A stretch of DNA of 64,000 nt, from contig OY804579.1 of assembly GCA_963680875.1 (NCBI GenBank), forward strand, positions 36,999,804 to 37,063,803. The letters are read 5' to 3'. How positions within the stretch are numbered: position 1 is the stretch's first letter; each line of letters begins with the position of its first letter. Positions 60,601-63,329 of the stretch are shown one piece after another. The translations under genes and the position numbers were made by a program. This stretch comes from Bathymodiolus brooksi. Lineage: Eukaryota > Mollusca > Bivalvia > Mytilida > Modiolidae. The notes under the pieces were generated by a model. The model saw only the letters and a program-made list of their open reading frames with translations, did no database searches and was not told the DNA's origin.

Positions 60601-63057
60601 TGATGATCACACTTCTTGGAACAATATGAAACCCAACGTAAATTGTTAAAAGTACGTTTTCATTCCTTGTTACTTCCCTACTAATCGTGTCAACAAGAAT
60701 CGGTGGAAGTGACCAGTGTGACAGTAAGGATGTCTGTAATATTAACAAATCGAGTTGAGAACGATTTTGAATGAAAACGATTCATGGGTAATTCCCTTGT
60801 CATAATTCACGATAAATAAAAAAAACGACACTAAAGAATCACATCTATATTTTCTATGTTTCAAAATGCCTTCATATGAAATATTGCCATTAATATTTAT
60901 ATGGGTAGAAATGATCGTGTTTGAGAATAGTGTTCTGAAAATGTATCTGTTGAATACACACTTATGCTTCCACATAAATTCATTTAATTATTTCATTTTG
61001 TTTATTTGTTTCATAGAACAGAATGTAGGTTTAGGTTCATGGTGCCACTTTAAACAATATTTTAGTTATATCGTGGTGGTCAGTTTTATTGGTGGAGGAA
61101 ATTAGAGTACCTCGAGAAAAACAATGACCTGTTGCAAGTCACTGATAAACTTTATCACATAATGTTGTATCGAGTACACCTACGCATGAACAGGGTTCGA
61201 ACTCACTTTAGTGATCATAGCCCAGGTAGTTCTAAATCGTGCTACCATGCGATAACGTGCATGACGGCCCAATTTAACAGAATGTACTTACCGTAACAGA
61301 TCCTAAAACTTGAGTAACATTAACTCTCCTGGTAACTACTGTACACTCTCCTTTAACTATTGATGAAAACCAATGTAGAATGTTGTCATAATCAACGTCA
61401 AGTTTTGTATCATCTTCTGATAACGTACTGTCACTACTAAAACTGTCTTGTGTTGCTAACTGTAAAAATGTCAAAAAATAACATCCATTAATAATACTGT
61501 CACTACTGAAACTGGTGTATGGTGTTTAACGCCTCTTTCAACAATATTTGAGTTATATCGTGGTGGTCAGTCTTATTGGTGGAGGAAACCGGAGTACCCG
61601 AAGGAAACTACCGGCCTGTCGCAAATCACTGACAAACTTTATCACTTAATGTTGTATTGAGTACACCTCGCCATGAACAGGGTCTGAACTCACAATTTTA
61701 GTGTGCACATGTAGTTGTAAATCCAACTAATCAGGACCACGATGGCCACAATGGGAATTGAATGCCTAATATAAATATAAATGTCATTCATTCTTGATCT
61801 CTGTGTCATTTTGTCTACATGAGGCTGTGAAATGTAGAACAGCAATAAAAGCGCTGGTCTTGTATTTTAATTTGTATCTATGTGTAAAGTTGGATAGTCT
61901 TTCATGTTATTTTACATCAATATCTTTTCTAACTTATTTATTACGTTCATGGCGTGTACTTGATACAACATTATATGATAAAGTTTCTCAGTGCCTTGCG
62001 ACAGGTCGGTGGTTTTCTCCGGGTACTCAGATTTCCTTCACCTATAAAACTTACTGCCACGATATAACAGTAATATTGTTGAAAGTGGCATTAAACATCA
62101 CAAACAAACAAACAAACAAACAAACTTCTTTAATACGGTCATAGAACAGTGTAAATACCTTGGAATGTTTGACTGTCTGGAATGCTGAAAATACTCTAGC
62201 TTGACCATATATACTAAGAATCCTCCATATTAATGGATATAATACTGGCACTATTGGTAAAATAGCATGGACCTGTAAAGACAACGACTTATGTTATGTA
62301 AGTTGATATATTATACAGGCAATACAAATTTCCTTAAAAGAGTAGATTCATTACTAAAAATTCTTACAGAACTTCAGGCAGATAAGAAATATGTTTTTTT
62401 TTTACATTTAAATGATAGTTAAGGTCATGGTCTCTCTTTAATAGAACTAATATTATACATATGACAACTTCTGTATCATGAAGAATATATATATTATGTA
62501 TAAAGTTCAAGATTAGGATTCAACATTCTTTACAACAGCTCTGCTCTCCTAGTTATATGTATGCAGTGGCATTTTACTCGTATGACTGCTTCATTTTAAT
62601 AAAAAGGAAAGTTTGGACCCATTAAACTAGTTAAACCCTGCCACTTTTTATTGAAGTGCCTGTACCAAGCAACTAGAGTGAGTGGTCATATTATGTTTTC
62701 ATTTTATTTAGAAATTTGTCTAAACATAGTATTTAAATATGTGCTTTTAAAAAATGAAGTAAAATATTTACCTCAAAGTTTAGGTTGTACACGAAACATT
62801 TAGTAAGCAAAAAAGTAATATCAACCAGATAGTTTTTCAAACACTCTTTCAACAGCAGCTCACAGTAAAGCGTCTTTACCTATGCTATTTTTCAATATAA
62901 TAACCATTTTGTATTTCCTGGAAAGGAAATCTTTTTTACCTGTAATGCCTGCAGTAAGAAATGTGTTTACCTGTAAAACCAGTATCATTTCTGTCCAATG
63001 TCCACTGTGATCTGGTAAATACATATATCTAATTACATTTGTAATTAACAACAAAAT
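5852..63057 (-). CDS. TMEM94: TMEM94 (ER P-type-ATPase-like protein), 23 exons, 5' end outside window
   Basis: This is the only convincing host gene. I recognise it from recalled family knowledge, not an alignment. TMEM94 (also called ERMA) is a multi-pass ER protein related to P-type ATPases and proposed to load Mg2+ into the ER; human variants cause a neurodevelopmental disorder. Twenty-three exons join with consistent phases into 1058 residues plus stop. In visible-residue numbering: M3/M4-like helices at about 1-60; a degenerate phosphorylation motif DKKG at 129-132; a KGA-like region with Q for K; FIGMV near 463; SNEN in place of TGD at 495-498; a long acidic/serine-rich insert at about 520-660; GSSLN in place of GDGxND at 715-719; six membrane segments from about 800; and the C-terminus [11 protein letters not shown]. 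All introns are GT-AG, and the longest is 13.4 kb. The first ~300 residues and the promoter lie beyond 64000. I saw no frameshift or premature stop, so the gene looks functional. Confidence 0.93.
6653..6798. repeat. Perfect-looking hairpin (fold-back MITE)
   Basis: Arms at about 6653-6715 and 6735-6798. The left begins ggattgatcgaaattatttg and the right ends in its reverse complement with few mismatches. The loop of ~19 bp is 'tcttgctatgtgggttaca'. It lies in the last intron of TMEM94. Confidence 0.8.
7042..7206 (-). CDS. TMEM94: TMEM94 visible exon 22 (M9-M10-like)
   Basis: 165 bp, phase 2 in and phase 2 out. It encodes [14 protein letters not shown], then a final helix ending in [12 protein letters not shown], the cytosolic end of the last membrane segment. 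Confidence 0.93.
7478..7603 (-). mobile_element. tRNA-headed SINE, family B, partial
   Basis: Reverse-strand head and part of the body (cactttatcacataacg, box B 'gagattcgacctcac', 'gtagttataaatccaac'). A poly-C run of ~15 at 7606-7620 directly abuts the head end. Confidence 0.65.
7654..7747 (-). CDS. TMEM94: TMEM94 visible exon 21
   Basis: 94 bp, phase 1 in and phase 2 out. It encodes the end of M8 (ISISVSFVH) and [19 protein letters not shown], with the conserved LW-KSP motif opening M9. Confidence 0.92.
7913..8205 (+). mobile_element. tRNA-headed SINE, family C
   Basis: The head 'agtggtgtaatggtcaacat' and box-B-like 'gggtttgagctttggtc' are tRNA-like. The body includes 'aatgtgtccgagtggagcaa' and 'agtgagctagcactata'. 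The tail 'gttaaacaacaatcaatcac' is shared with other family members at 22.1, 24.2-26.0 and 58.6/59.8 kb. Confidence 0.7.
8270..8398 (+). mobile_element. SINE family B, 3' fragment
   Basis: Body and tail only: gattgtcagtgacttgcaac, 'ccggtttccttaacc', 'atataactaaaatattgttg', ending ttaaataccataacc. Confidence 0.65.
8632..10179. mobile_element. 1.5-kb inverted-repeat DNA element (TIR CAGTGTTCTAGGATT)
   Basis: CAGTGTTCTAGGATT at 8632 is matched by its inverse ending at 10179. ACATG flanks both sides (8627-8631, 10180-10184), a possible 5-bp target duplication. Beyond the TIRs, subterminal blocks mentioning cttgcc(c/a)ac and actttcc(c/a)cgtg face each other. There is no transposase, so it is non-autonomous; the superfamily is uncertain. 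Confidence 0.6.
10292..10492 (-). mobile_element. SINE family B
   Basis: Reverse-strand copy with box B in 'ggggttcgaactcacaac' and head end 'gatcacgaccacaacggccc'. The 3' tail is shortened. It ends ~70 bp downstream of exon 20's donor. Confidence 0.75.
10563..10657 (-). CDS. TMEM94: TMEM94 visible exon 20 (M8-like)
   Basis: 95 bp, phase 2 in and phase 1 out. [17 protein letters not shown] is followed by a phenylalanine-rich helix. The W.-DF....-AQ pattern is that of the family. Confidence 0.9.
10780..10945. repeat. Dispersed repeat shared with 27095-27265
   Basis: Landmarks 'caggcatttcagtaaggg', 'gagtgttgcataagat', 'gcctgttaatagtgaagtac' and 'attgaaatccctga' recur in the same order at 27095-27265. 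No coding; family unknown. Confidence 0.5.
11357..11490 (-). CDS. TMEM94: TMEM94 visible exon 19 (M7-like)
   Basis: 134 bp, phase 0 in and phase 2 out. It encodes [17 protein letters not shown] and a following hydrophobic stretch, one long membrane segment, then a Cys-containing luminal loop. Confidence 0.9.
11782..11876 (+). mobile_element. SINE family C, 5' fragment
   Basis: Only the tRNA-like head is left: 'ttggtgatgtaatggctagg', 'gatcgtgggttcaagcaatg', gtccaaaccaaagac. Confidence 0.6.
12014..12282 (+). mobile_element. SINE family B, near full length
   Basis: Head 'ggggccgtcacgatcgtgat', box B 'gagttcgaacccc', body 'gataaagtttgtcagtgac', tail tataactgaaatattgttaa...gcgctaaacaccat. It sits 18 bp beyond the exon 18 donor. 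Confidence 0.85.
12300..12545 (-). CDS. TMEM94: TMEM94 visible exon 18 (M5-M6-like)
   Basis: 246 bp, phase 0/0. It opens with [16 protein letters not shown] and contains two hydrophobic helices, separated by a short LLPPVMSSQ loop, ending in PLLSLTVMG. Confidence 0.93.
12674..12930 (+). mobile_element. SINE family B, near full length
   Basis: Head 'gaggccatcgtggccatgat', box-B-like 'gggtttgactcccgc', body 'tccggtttcctccaccaa' and tail ending ttaaacaccataaac. Confidence 0.85.
13083..13184 (+). mobile_element. SINE family A copy 3, 5' half (split)
   Basis: The head 'gtggctcaatgagttaggta' runs to tttgtaaattacaa, where the Helitron-like element E1 interrupts it. The other half resumes at 15078. 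Confidence 0.85.
13185..15077 (+). mobile_element. Helitron-like element E1, nested in a SINE
   Basis: Starts CTAGAGGCTC with a small GGCTC/GAGCC hairpin and a GTCACTCACC box. It ends in a hairpin (agctcacactgcc / ggcaaggtgagct) and CTAA. Inside are about 11 degenerate monomers of ~155 bp (landmarks 'ttccatagatgcttcctacc', 'ggtttcagaggagaagatt', 'gtggcggccatgtttgtt'). Removing it restores the SINE's A-run exactly, so there is no target duplication. There is no Rep/helicase coding, so it is non-autonomous. Confidence 0.75.
15078..15232 (+). mobile_element. SINE family A copy 3, 3' half
   Basis: Resumes with aaaagggtgcactcgactc and runs to tatagctgaaatattgctg and caccaaaattt, completing the copy broken by E1. 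Confidence 0.85.
15311..15470. mobile_element. MITE family T (TACAGTAG...), short copy
   Basis: Starts TACAGTAGCCCCC, followed by cttataagacc, and ends gaggactactcta, an imperfect inverse. Related to copies at 45647 and 50122. A TA at each end suggests a Tc1/mariner-type origin. Confidence 0.6.
15629..17893 (+). mobile_element. Helitron-like element E2 with 332-bp dimeric repeats
   Basis: Starts CCAGAGGCTC with hairpin and GTTCACCTGG, and ends in a hairpin (ttcacatggacc / ggtccaggtgaa) plus CTAA before a T. Its monomers alternate in pairs, giving a 332-bp higher-order unit seen about 4-5 times (landmarks 'cccatagggtccaatgttaa', 'ggcggccatcttggatttcc', 'gtagaggaccttccaatgat'). Recurrent minus-strand open frames of 119 codons follow this period and are not considered genes. 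Confidence 0.75.
17971..18145 (-). CDS. TMEM94: TMEM94 visible exon 17
   Basis: 175 bp, phase 2 in and phase 0 out, donor gtaagt. It encodes [12 protein letters not shown] and later [20 protein letters not shown], matching the head-to-membrane linker of TMEM94. It lies between two Helitron-like elements only ~80 and ~150 bp away. Confidence 0.94.
18294..21157 (+). mobile_element. Helitron-like element E3, carrying a nested DNA element
   Basis: CTAGAGGCTC start and gcctttggcaaggtgagCTAA end, with ~155-bp monomers of the same subtype as E1. It is interrupted by the CAGACTTCC element at 19609-20918 and by ~95 bp of unrelated sequence at 19345-19440. It begins ~150 bp upstream of exon 17 in transcript order. 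Confidence 0.75.
19609..20918. mobile_element. 1310-bp DNA element, TIR CAGACTTCC(C/A)GAAA, nested in E3
   Basis: CAGACTTCCCGAAA at 19609 mirrors the end ttttctggaagtctg at 20918. CAATC flanks both sides (19604-19608, 20919-20923), and removing the insert plus one CAATC restores the E3 monomer. Subterminal gtc(g)gaccg motifs occur at both ends. The interior has no convincing transposase; an open frame at 19635-19937 looks like chance. Confidence 0.75.
21424..21532 (-). CDS. TMEM94: TMEM94 visible exon 16 (GDGxND position)
   Basis: 109 bp, phase 1 in and phase 2 out. It encodes [20 protein letters not shown] then LNLNN and FMQADCS. The Mg-coordinating GDGxND hinge motif is replaced by GSSLNL, while the following QAD is retained. 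Confidence 0.95.
22100..22365 (-). mobile_element. SINE family C, partial
   Basis: Reverse-strand tail 'gtgagtgattattatttaac', body 'gctagctcaccgaaacaac' and 'gctccactcggacacattat'. The tRNA head is missing. It shows the unexpanded form of the segment that became the 52-bp satellite at 24.3 kb. Confidence 0.7.
22445..22544 (-). CDS. TMEM94: TMEM94 visible exon 15
   Basis: 100 bp, phase 0 in and phase 1 out. It encodes [20 protein letters not shown], then [12 protein letters not shown]. This is among the most conserved parts of the family. Confidence 0.95.
22560..23140. other. Intron sequence without recognisable features
   Basis: AT-rich intron 14. From about 23085 a weak match to the E-type monomers appears ('cagctcctggtcccatta', 'caaagatggcaaccatg'). 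Confidence 0.4.
23141..23328 (+). repeat. 29-bp tandem repeat, about 6 copies
   Basis: Unit landmark 'gagaaagtcaaggatgcaat' plus cattcatta. Copies are identical. It appears to derive from the 'tttgtagaggaccttccaag' part of an E-type monomer that precedes it. Confidence 0.9.
23616..24092 (-). CDS. TMEM94: TMEM94 visible exon 14 (large exon with variable insert)
   Basis: 477 bp, phase 0/0. It begins with [17 protein letters not shown], a family signature, then about 130 residues of low-complexity Ser/Asp/Glu sequence, probably a disordered cytosolic loop. It ends ALDNR, which joins to AKLPRG in the next exon. Confidence 0.95.
24150..25990 (-). mobile_element. SINE family C swollen by an internal 52-bp satellite
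   Basis: The SINE tail is at 24150-24210 and the body runs to tagctcactgacactg. An array then follows, and the SINE resumes at about 25815 with its head side ('gtgcatgcttagcagagaag', 'gatctaccacactcaagg', 'accattacgccacagatg'). Order and strand match a single reverse-strand SINE C. Confidence 0.75.
24319..25806. repeat. 52-bp satellite array, about 28 copies
   Basis: Unit landmarks: CCACCGGTGG palindrome, 'aactgtcactccactcgaca', 'cattatcctgacattga(a/g)tc'. The outer units carry CCGGTGG, while a central block mostly carries CCGCTGG and gagtc, showing local homogenisation. It ends ~230 bp from exon 14's acceptor. Confidence 0.92.
26223..26306 (-). CDS. TMEM94: TMEM94 visible exon 13 (TGD-motif position)
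   Basis: 84 bp, phase 0/0. It encodes [20 protein letters not shown]. The 'GI-V-MITGDN' motif of active P-type ATPases is replaced by [11 protein letters not shown], so the Thr-Gly-Asp is lost. Confidence 0.92.
26330..26515 (+). repeat. Dispersed repeat D, unexpanded copy 3
   Basis: Landmarks: tttgaagataccaaagggg, aaaaaggacagacaacacaa, 'gaccaaaagaaaaatgac', 'cccaataaatacctgggtg'. The internal gacagacaa...gaccaaaagaaaa motif is present about 1.5 times, the likely ancestral state of the 35-bp array. It sits ~25 bp from exon 13. Confidence 0.65.
26708..26942 (-). mobile_element. SINE family B
   Basis: Reverse-strand copy: gtgtgtaacgccactttcaa, 'ttggtggaggaaacagg', 'cacataatgttgtacacc', head end 'gatcatggccacggcggtcc'. 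A few dozen bases around box B are deleted. Confidence 0.78.
27284..30177 (+). mobile_element. Helitron-like element E4
   Basis: CTAGAGGCTCCCAGGAGCC start (hairpin) with TAGCTCACCTGG; the end hairpin 'catgacccttt gggtcaggtg' is followed by agCTAA. The interior mixes two repeat types: one with gggcaataactccaa, 'tacttcaaaattgcagggta' and 'tatagtttttgaaatataa', the other with 'gcggccatcttggatac', 'aaagtttggttgagattgg' and poly-C/T blocks. It is non-autonomous. It is inserted with A on the left and no visible target duplication. Confidence 0.72.
30820..31525. other. Spacer of the fold-back element, with polypurine tract
   Basis: AT-rich sequence with no repeats of the AATACTGG type. At 30895-30985 the plus strand is almost all purine (runs such as gaggggggaggaagaggga), a possible triplex-forming tract that becomes polypyrimidine in the TMEM94 transcript. 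Confidence 0.6.
31530..33650. repeat. 64-bp tandem array, about 33 copies, two hairpins per unit
   Basis: Each unit holds AGTATTGT-gtgtttt-ACAATACT and then CCAGTATT-gctggatgaag-AATACTGG, both able to fold. Spacing is exactly 64 between successive gctggatgaag motifs (31577, 31641, 31705). A block from about 32480 to 33040 shares the gtatcg variant. Confidence 0.92.
33911..34094 (-). CDS. TMEM94: TMEM94 visible exon 12 (FIGMV)
   Basis: 184 bp, phase 2 in and phase 0 out. A variable Ser/Asp-rich stretch is followed by [16 protein letters not shown], equivalent to the P-type 'FLGL..M.DPPR' segment. Its donor lies only 17 nt from the terminus of the large fold-back element. Confidence 0.92.
34095..34720. 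other. Intron 11 sequence, nothing recognised
   Basis: AT-rich, without repeats or coding. It ends in a poly-G run at 34706-34719. Confidence 0.4.
34721..34846. repeat. Hairpin repeat
   Basis: AGTACAAGATAGGGAAATCT at the start is the inverse of the end at 34846. The arms run ~58 bp with a loop near ttgccgag. A shorter inverted pair, tttctcactaaa (about 34869) and tttagtgagaaa (about 35394), suggests it may be one end of a larger element. Confidence 0.75.
35404..35640 (+). repeat. Dispersed repeat with 'cttcatatggtaat' and 'gacgaacaggacg'
   Basis: Landmarks: aatgcaataactccctcaat, 'atatggtaataagcatgcat', 'ggaggagttgcacgttc', 'aacaatatggacccccc'. Related copies: 36995-37300 (two partial) and 37495-37580. 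Non-coding. Confidence 0.55.
35659..35820 (-). CDS. TMEM94: TMEM94 visible exon 11
   Basis: 162 bp, phase 2 in and phase 2 out. It encodes [20 protein letters not shown], matching the conserved KK-LDFY...YC-AF segment of the family (the counterpart of the 'RVLAFAYR' strand of P-type ATPases). Confidence 0.92.
35948..36146 (+). mobile_element. SINE family B, 3'-truncated
   Basis: Head 'gggctaccatggtcgttatt', box B 'gagtttgaatcccgc', body to 'ttcggtttacataacc', then an A-run where the tail should be. Confidence 0.75.
36150..36835 (+). repeat. ~180-bp tandem repeats, 3-4 copies
   Basis: Recurrent landmarks: 'aaaggggcataactctgg', 'attatcaaacttgacctag', 'cacctagcttcaatctgac', 'ggttatcatc(a/c)ggaaacca'. 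Non-coding. It ends within ~20 bp of exon 10's donor. Confidence 0.75.
36841..36943 (-). CDS. TMEM94: TMEM94 visible exon 10 (KGA-like region)
   Basis: 103 bp, phase 1 in and phase 2 out. [18 protein letters not shown] aligns with the P-type 'KGAPE..L..C...' nucleotide-binding segment, with Gln replacing the ATP-contacting Lys. Confidence 0.9.
36995..37580 (+). repeat. Further partial copies of the 'cttcatatggtaat' repeat
   Basis: Landmarks 'cttcatatggtaatatgca', 'cttcatatggcaataagc' and 'aacaatatgtctcccccag' give at least three degenerate pieces in intron 9. Confidence 0.5.
37622..37730 (-). CDS. TMEM94: TMEM94 visible exon 9
   Basis: 109 bp, phase 0 in and phase 1 out. It encodes [20 protein letters not shown] followed by LKDSNSG. 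It is part of the N-domain-like fold. Confidence 0.88.
37735..38580. other. Intron 8 sequence, nothing recognised
   Basis: AT-rich; I see no repeat or coding signal. Confidence 0.4.
38584..38677 (-). CDS. TMEM94: TMEM94 visible exon 8
   Basis: 94 bp, phase 2 in and phase 0 out. It encodes [18 protein letters not shown], conserved in TMEM94, and ends LGMYRQV. Confidence 0.9.
38770..38950 (+). repeat. Degenerate start fragment(s) of the Helitron-like family
   Basis: Twice shows 'ctcc(c/t)(a/g)ggagcttgta' followed by actcatctg or atcctctggg, resembling the family's GGCTC...GAGCC and CTCACCTGG start, plus 'tctaacaacatgtgtaaag'. Too decayed to bound. Confidence 0.4.
39112..40386. repeat. 43-bp tandem array, left block, about 30 copies
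   Basis: Unit landmark 'ctaaaccaaaccctgaataa' plus accagaatc(c/t)tgtataaac(a/c)tg. A rare variant 'taaatcaaaccctgaataaa' recurs exactly 430 bp apart (39511, 39941), so ten units form a higher-order repeat. Confidence 0.92.
40387..42688 (+). mobile_element. Helitron-like element E5, inserted in the 43-bp array
   Basis: CTAGAGGCTC start with CGCTCACCTG; end hairpin 'catggcctatggccaggtg' then agCTAA. Left flank ...ccctgaA, right flank Taaaccag: joining the flanks gives a perfect array unit, so insertion was between A and T with no target duplication. Two monomer subtypes (landmarks 'cccatagggtcctatgtt', 'ggcggccatcttggatgg', 'gagtcatggcggccatcttg'). Confidence 0.8.
42689..43385. repeat. 43-bp tandem array, right block, about 16 copies
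   Basis: Continuation of the left block after E5, with the same unit and the same (a/c)tg alternation. It ends in degenerate 'cctgtataaaccgaac'. Confidence 0.92.
43625..43746 (-). CDS. TMEM94: TMEM94 visible exon 7
   Basis: 122 bp, phase 0 in and phase 2 out. It begins [14 protein letters not shown], continuing the SLKPL-GLN junction typical of the family, and ends in VVNRR. Confidence 0.92.
43920..44400. repeat. Hairpin with a ~190-bp tandem duplicate arm
   Basis: The arms 43922-43985 and 44013-44078 are inverse (ggagataactgtattgtatt ...). The right arm plus following ~130 bp ('gacgtaagcgg', 'aaaatacctcatg', 'tttcaaccgtggaattgat') is repeated at about 44215-44390. Non-coding, probably a MITE. 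Confidence 0.65.
44560..44625 (-). CDS. TMEM94: TMEM94 visible exon 6
   Basis: 66 bp, phase 0/0, donor gtaagt. It encodes [18 protein letters not shown], a strongly conserved TMEM94 segment of the nucleotide-binding head. It follows the 13.4-kb intron. Confidence 0.92.
44717..44985 (+). mobile_element. SINE family B, near full length
   Basis: Box B in 'gagttcgaatcccgctc', body 'ggtttcctccaccaataaaa', tail tataactgaaatattgttga...ttaaacaccataa followed by a ccctaa-type tail. The extreme head is altered. It lies ~90 bp upstream of exon 6 in transcript order. Confidence 0.82.
45322..45475 (+). mobile_element. SINE family B, internal deletion
   Basis: The head 'ggggccttcgtggtcgtgat' jumps from 'cagtgcctatca' directly to gtggttttctctaggtac, losing box B. 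The tail is present. Confidence 0.75.
45647..46423. mobile_element. MITE family T with 75-bp internal tandem repeats
   Basis: TACAGTAGTACTACTTTTAT start and inverse end gacgactactgta. About nine 75-bp units between 45675 and 46305 ('aggccagatttcagatg', 'aattaattgtcccctcaata', 'gaggtcacctctctta'). The short relative at 50122 shows the unexpanded state. Confidence 0.7.
46430..49082. other. Large-intron sequence, largely featureless
   Basis: AT-rich. A degenerate repeat with gtcaatgg motifs is at 46575-46710. At about 48540-48603 'atgtatggatgtttatttg' followed by an (att)n run looks like the 3' end of a LINE. No exon is required here by the TMEM94 phases. Confidence 0.4.
49083..49131 (+). mobile_element. 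SINE family B, tail fragment
   Basis: Only 'gctacgatataactgaaata' to cattaaacaccataacc remains. Confidence 0.7.
49488..49838 (-). other. Open frame of 116 codons, unrecognised
   Basis: Starts [13 protein letters not shown] and includes [19 protein letters not shown]. Long for such AT-rich intron sequence, but no family, splice context or promoter is apparent. It may be chance or a decayed element. Confidence 0.15.
50122..50304. mobile_element. MITE family T, short copy
   Basis: TACAGTTAGTCCCC start and gggagacttctgta end, with a single 'aggccatatttcagatgtac' unit between. TA flanks. Confidence 0.65.
50460..55690. repeat. Dispersed repeat D hugely expanded
   Basis: Left of the array (50462-50520): 'aaaagataccagagggttag', the left landmark of repeat D. 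Right of the array (55545-55690): 'aaaaactagggggtaaactc' and ggtgcccctgaagg, the right landmarks. The array occupies the position of the short gacagacaatac motif in the unexpanded copies. Confidence 0.7.
50505..55541. repeat. 35-bp minisatellite, about 145 copies, no stops in any frame over long stretches
   Basis: Unit landmarks: 'aataccatggccaagagaaa' and aagagaaggacagac. Shorter variants (34, 28 bp) are scattered. Because 35 is not divisible by 3, all three frames are read through cyclically. The minus (transcript) strand is open for about 1680-1700 codons in each of three frames, and the plus strand for up to 892. The predicted peptides are simple 35-residue repeats (for example [12 protein letters not shown] minus, [14 protein letters not shown] plus). 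I regard it as non-coding. Confidence 0.93.
55700..56200. other. Intron sequence, nothing recognised
   Basis: AT-rich with no repeat landmarks that I can match elsewhere in the window. Confidence 0.4.
56248..56450 (-). other. Terminal-exon-like open segment in the 13.4-kb intron
   Basis: On the minus strand a good acceptor (tttttccctcag) is followed by 66 open codons, including [20 protein letters not shown] and [19 protein letters not shown], then TAA. AATAAA lies ~42 bp after the stop (56201-56206). Its entry phase fits exon 4 of TMEM94. It is either a cryptic alternative last exon, a captured exon or chance. Protein family unknown. Confidence 0.3.
56722..56968 (-). mobile_element. SINE family B, near full length
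   Basis: Reverse-strand: gtgtttaacaccactttcaa, 'ttggtggaggaaaccgg', box B region 'gggttcaaactcacaac', head end 'cgatcacgacggcctc'. Confidence 0.82.
56990..57430. repeat. Decayed Helitron-family monomer and unassigned sequence
   Basis: Landmarks 'tctgaggagaaattttaa', 'gtggtggccatatta', 'ggtagaggaacattcctgcc' match the E-type monomer. The rest is unassigned. Confidence 0.4.
57437..57594. mobile_element. Possible short MITE (TTCAGTCCT / AGGACTGAA)
   Basis: TATTCAGTCCT at ~57436 is mirrored by AGGACTGAATA at ~57594, enclosing repeated 'ggaccagtaaa' motifs. Short TIRs only. Confidence 0.35.
57605..58061 (-). repeat. 58-bp tandem array copying the exon 5 donor, about 8 copies
   Basis: Each unit (transcript sense) carries cttagtcgtcattctaag followed by GTAATTTTTGTTTTGCC, the end of exon 5 and its donor with one or two changes. 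Spacing of the accttag landmark is 58 (57651, 57709). It directly abuts exon 5. Confidence 0.88.
58062..58114 (-). CDS. TMEM94: TMEM94 visible exon 5 (short)
   Basis: 53 bp, entering in phase 1 and leaving in phase 0. It encodes [12 protein letters not shown], which joins to LQFDD in the next exon as in family members. Its last ~18 bp plus donor are copied repeatedly in the 58-bp array immediately downstream in the transcript. Confidence 0.82.
58331..58493 (-). CDS. TMEM94: TMEM94 visible exon 4 (degenerate DKTGT motif)
   Basis: 163 bp, starting in phase 0 and ending in phase 1. It encodes [15 protein letters not shown]. The Asp-Lys of the P-type DKTGT motif is kept, but the Thr-Gly-Thr is Lys-Gly-Ile. 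Asp is at 58476-58478. The family is known to have a non-canonical motif here. Confidence 0.92.
58665..59777. mobile_element. Long-TIR element (MULE/fold-back type), 11-bp target duplication
   Basis: Arms of ~295 bp (58665-58964, 59484-59777) begin AGTCCGAGATTCCTCTGCC and are ~90+% alike by eye. AGTTAGTGATT is directly repeated at both sides (58654-58664, 59778-59788). Long TIRs with 9-11-bp duplications fit Mutator-like elements. It is inserted in the tail of a SINE C. Confidence 0.75.
59088..59258 (+). pseudogene. Exon-like fragment inside the long-TIR element
   Basis: ATG at 59088 gives [20 protein letters not shown], then a stop, and the same frame continues to ...PPFLDK ending at a GTACTA donor-like site. 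It may be a transposase first exon or captured host sequence. Broken and unrecognised. Confidence 0.35.
59785..60078 (-). mobile_element. SINE family C (3' tail split off by the long-TIR element)
   Basis: Body 'gctctattcggacaaatta', 'gtgtgcttagcggagaagca' and head end 'aagcatgttaaccattacacc' on the reverse strand. The tail lies at ~58630-58664, across the insertion. Confidence 0.7.
60085..61020. other. Intron sequence, nothing assigned
   Basis: Contains overlapping minus-strand open frames at 60111-60550 that lack any recognisable pattern. The cgtctcgtgcaa motif occurs twice (60427, 60457). No exon is needed by phase. Confidence 0.4.
61022..61273 (-). mobile_element. SINE family B
   Basis: Reverse-strand: 'gccactttaaacaatattt', 'attggtggaggaaatta', 'cacataatgttgtatcgag', box B 'gggttcgaactcac', head end 'cgtgcatgacggccc'. 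It ends ~20 bp from exon 3's donor. Confidence 0.8.
61292..61459 (-). CDS. TMEM94: TMEM94 visible exon 3 (stalk before P motif)
   Basis: 168 bp, phase 0/0, donor gtaagt. It encodes a serine/acidic segment ([15 protein letters not shown]) and ends in VLGSVT, which directly precedes the phosphorylation-motif remnant in the next exon. Confidence 0.9.
61508..61752 (-). mobile_element. SINE family B
   Basis: Reverse-strand: gtgtttaacgcctctttcaa, 'ttggtggaggaaaccgg', 'cttaatgttgtattgag', head end 'ccacgatggcc'. Part of the head is lost. Confidence 0.8.
61950..62110 (+). mobile_element. SINE family B, 5'-truncated
   Basis: From 'catggcgtgtacttgataca' through 'gacaggtcggtggttttctc' to cattaaacatcacaaac and a (caaa)n tail. 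Confidence 0.78.
62159..62272 (-). CDS. TMEM94: TMEM94 visible exon 2 (M4-like helix)
   Basis: 114 bp, phase 0/0. It encodes [17 protein letters not shown], a proline-rich helix in the position of P-type ATPase M4, then YGQARV leading into the cytosolic head. Confidence 0.9.
62285..62965. other. Intron sequence, nothing recognised
   Basis: AT-rich. The flanking exons are phase-compatible, so no further coding exon is expected. Confidence 0.4.
62971..63057 (-). CDS. TMEM94: TMEM94 visible exon 1 (M3-like helix)
   Basis: 87 bp, phase 0 at both ends, acceptor ttacag, donor gtaaac. It encodes a hydrophobic helix ([10 protein letters not shown]) followed by [11 protein letters not shown], matching the region just before the M4-like helix of TMEM94. 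The preceding exon was not found before position 64000. Confidence 0.85.
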
Positions 63058-63082
63058 CTGTAAATAAATATTATCATAATTA

Positions 63083-63328
63083 GGGGTTAGGGTTATGGGT
63101 TCAACACTATTTTAGCTATATCGTGGCAGTCAGTTTTATTGGTGGAGGAAACCAGAGTACCTGGTGAATACCACTGACCTGCAGCAAGTCACTACCAAAC
63201 TTATCACATAATGTTATATCGAGTACAGCTTGCCACGGGCTGGATTCAAGCTCACAACTTTAGTGGTGATAGGCACTGATTGTATAAATCTAATTACCAT
63301 ACAATCATGACAATGACATCCCCTTATC
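63083..63328 (-). mobile_element. SINE family B
   Basis: Reverse-strand: gggttcaacactattttagc, 'ttggtggaggaaaccag', 'cacataatgttatatcgag', head end 'caatcatgacaatgac'. It lies 25 bp upstream of the exon 1 acceptor in transcript order. Confidence 0.78.
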
Positions 63329-63329
63329 A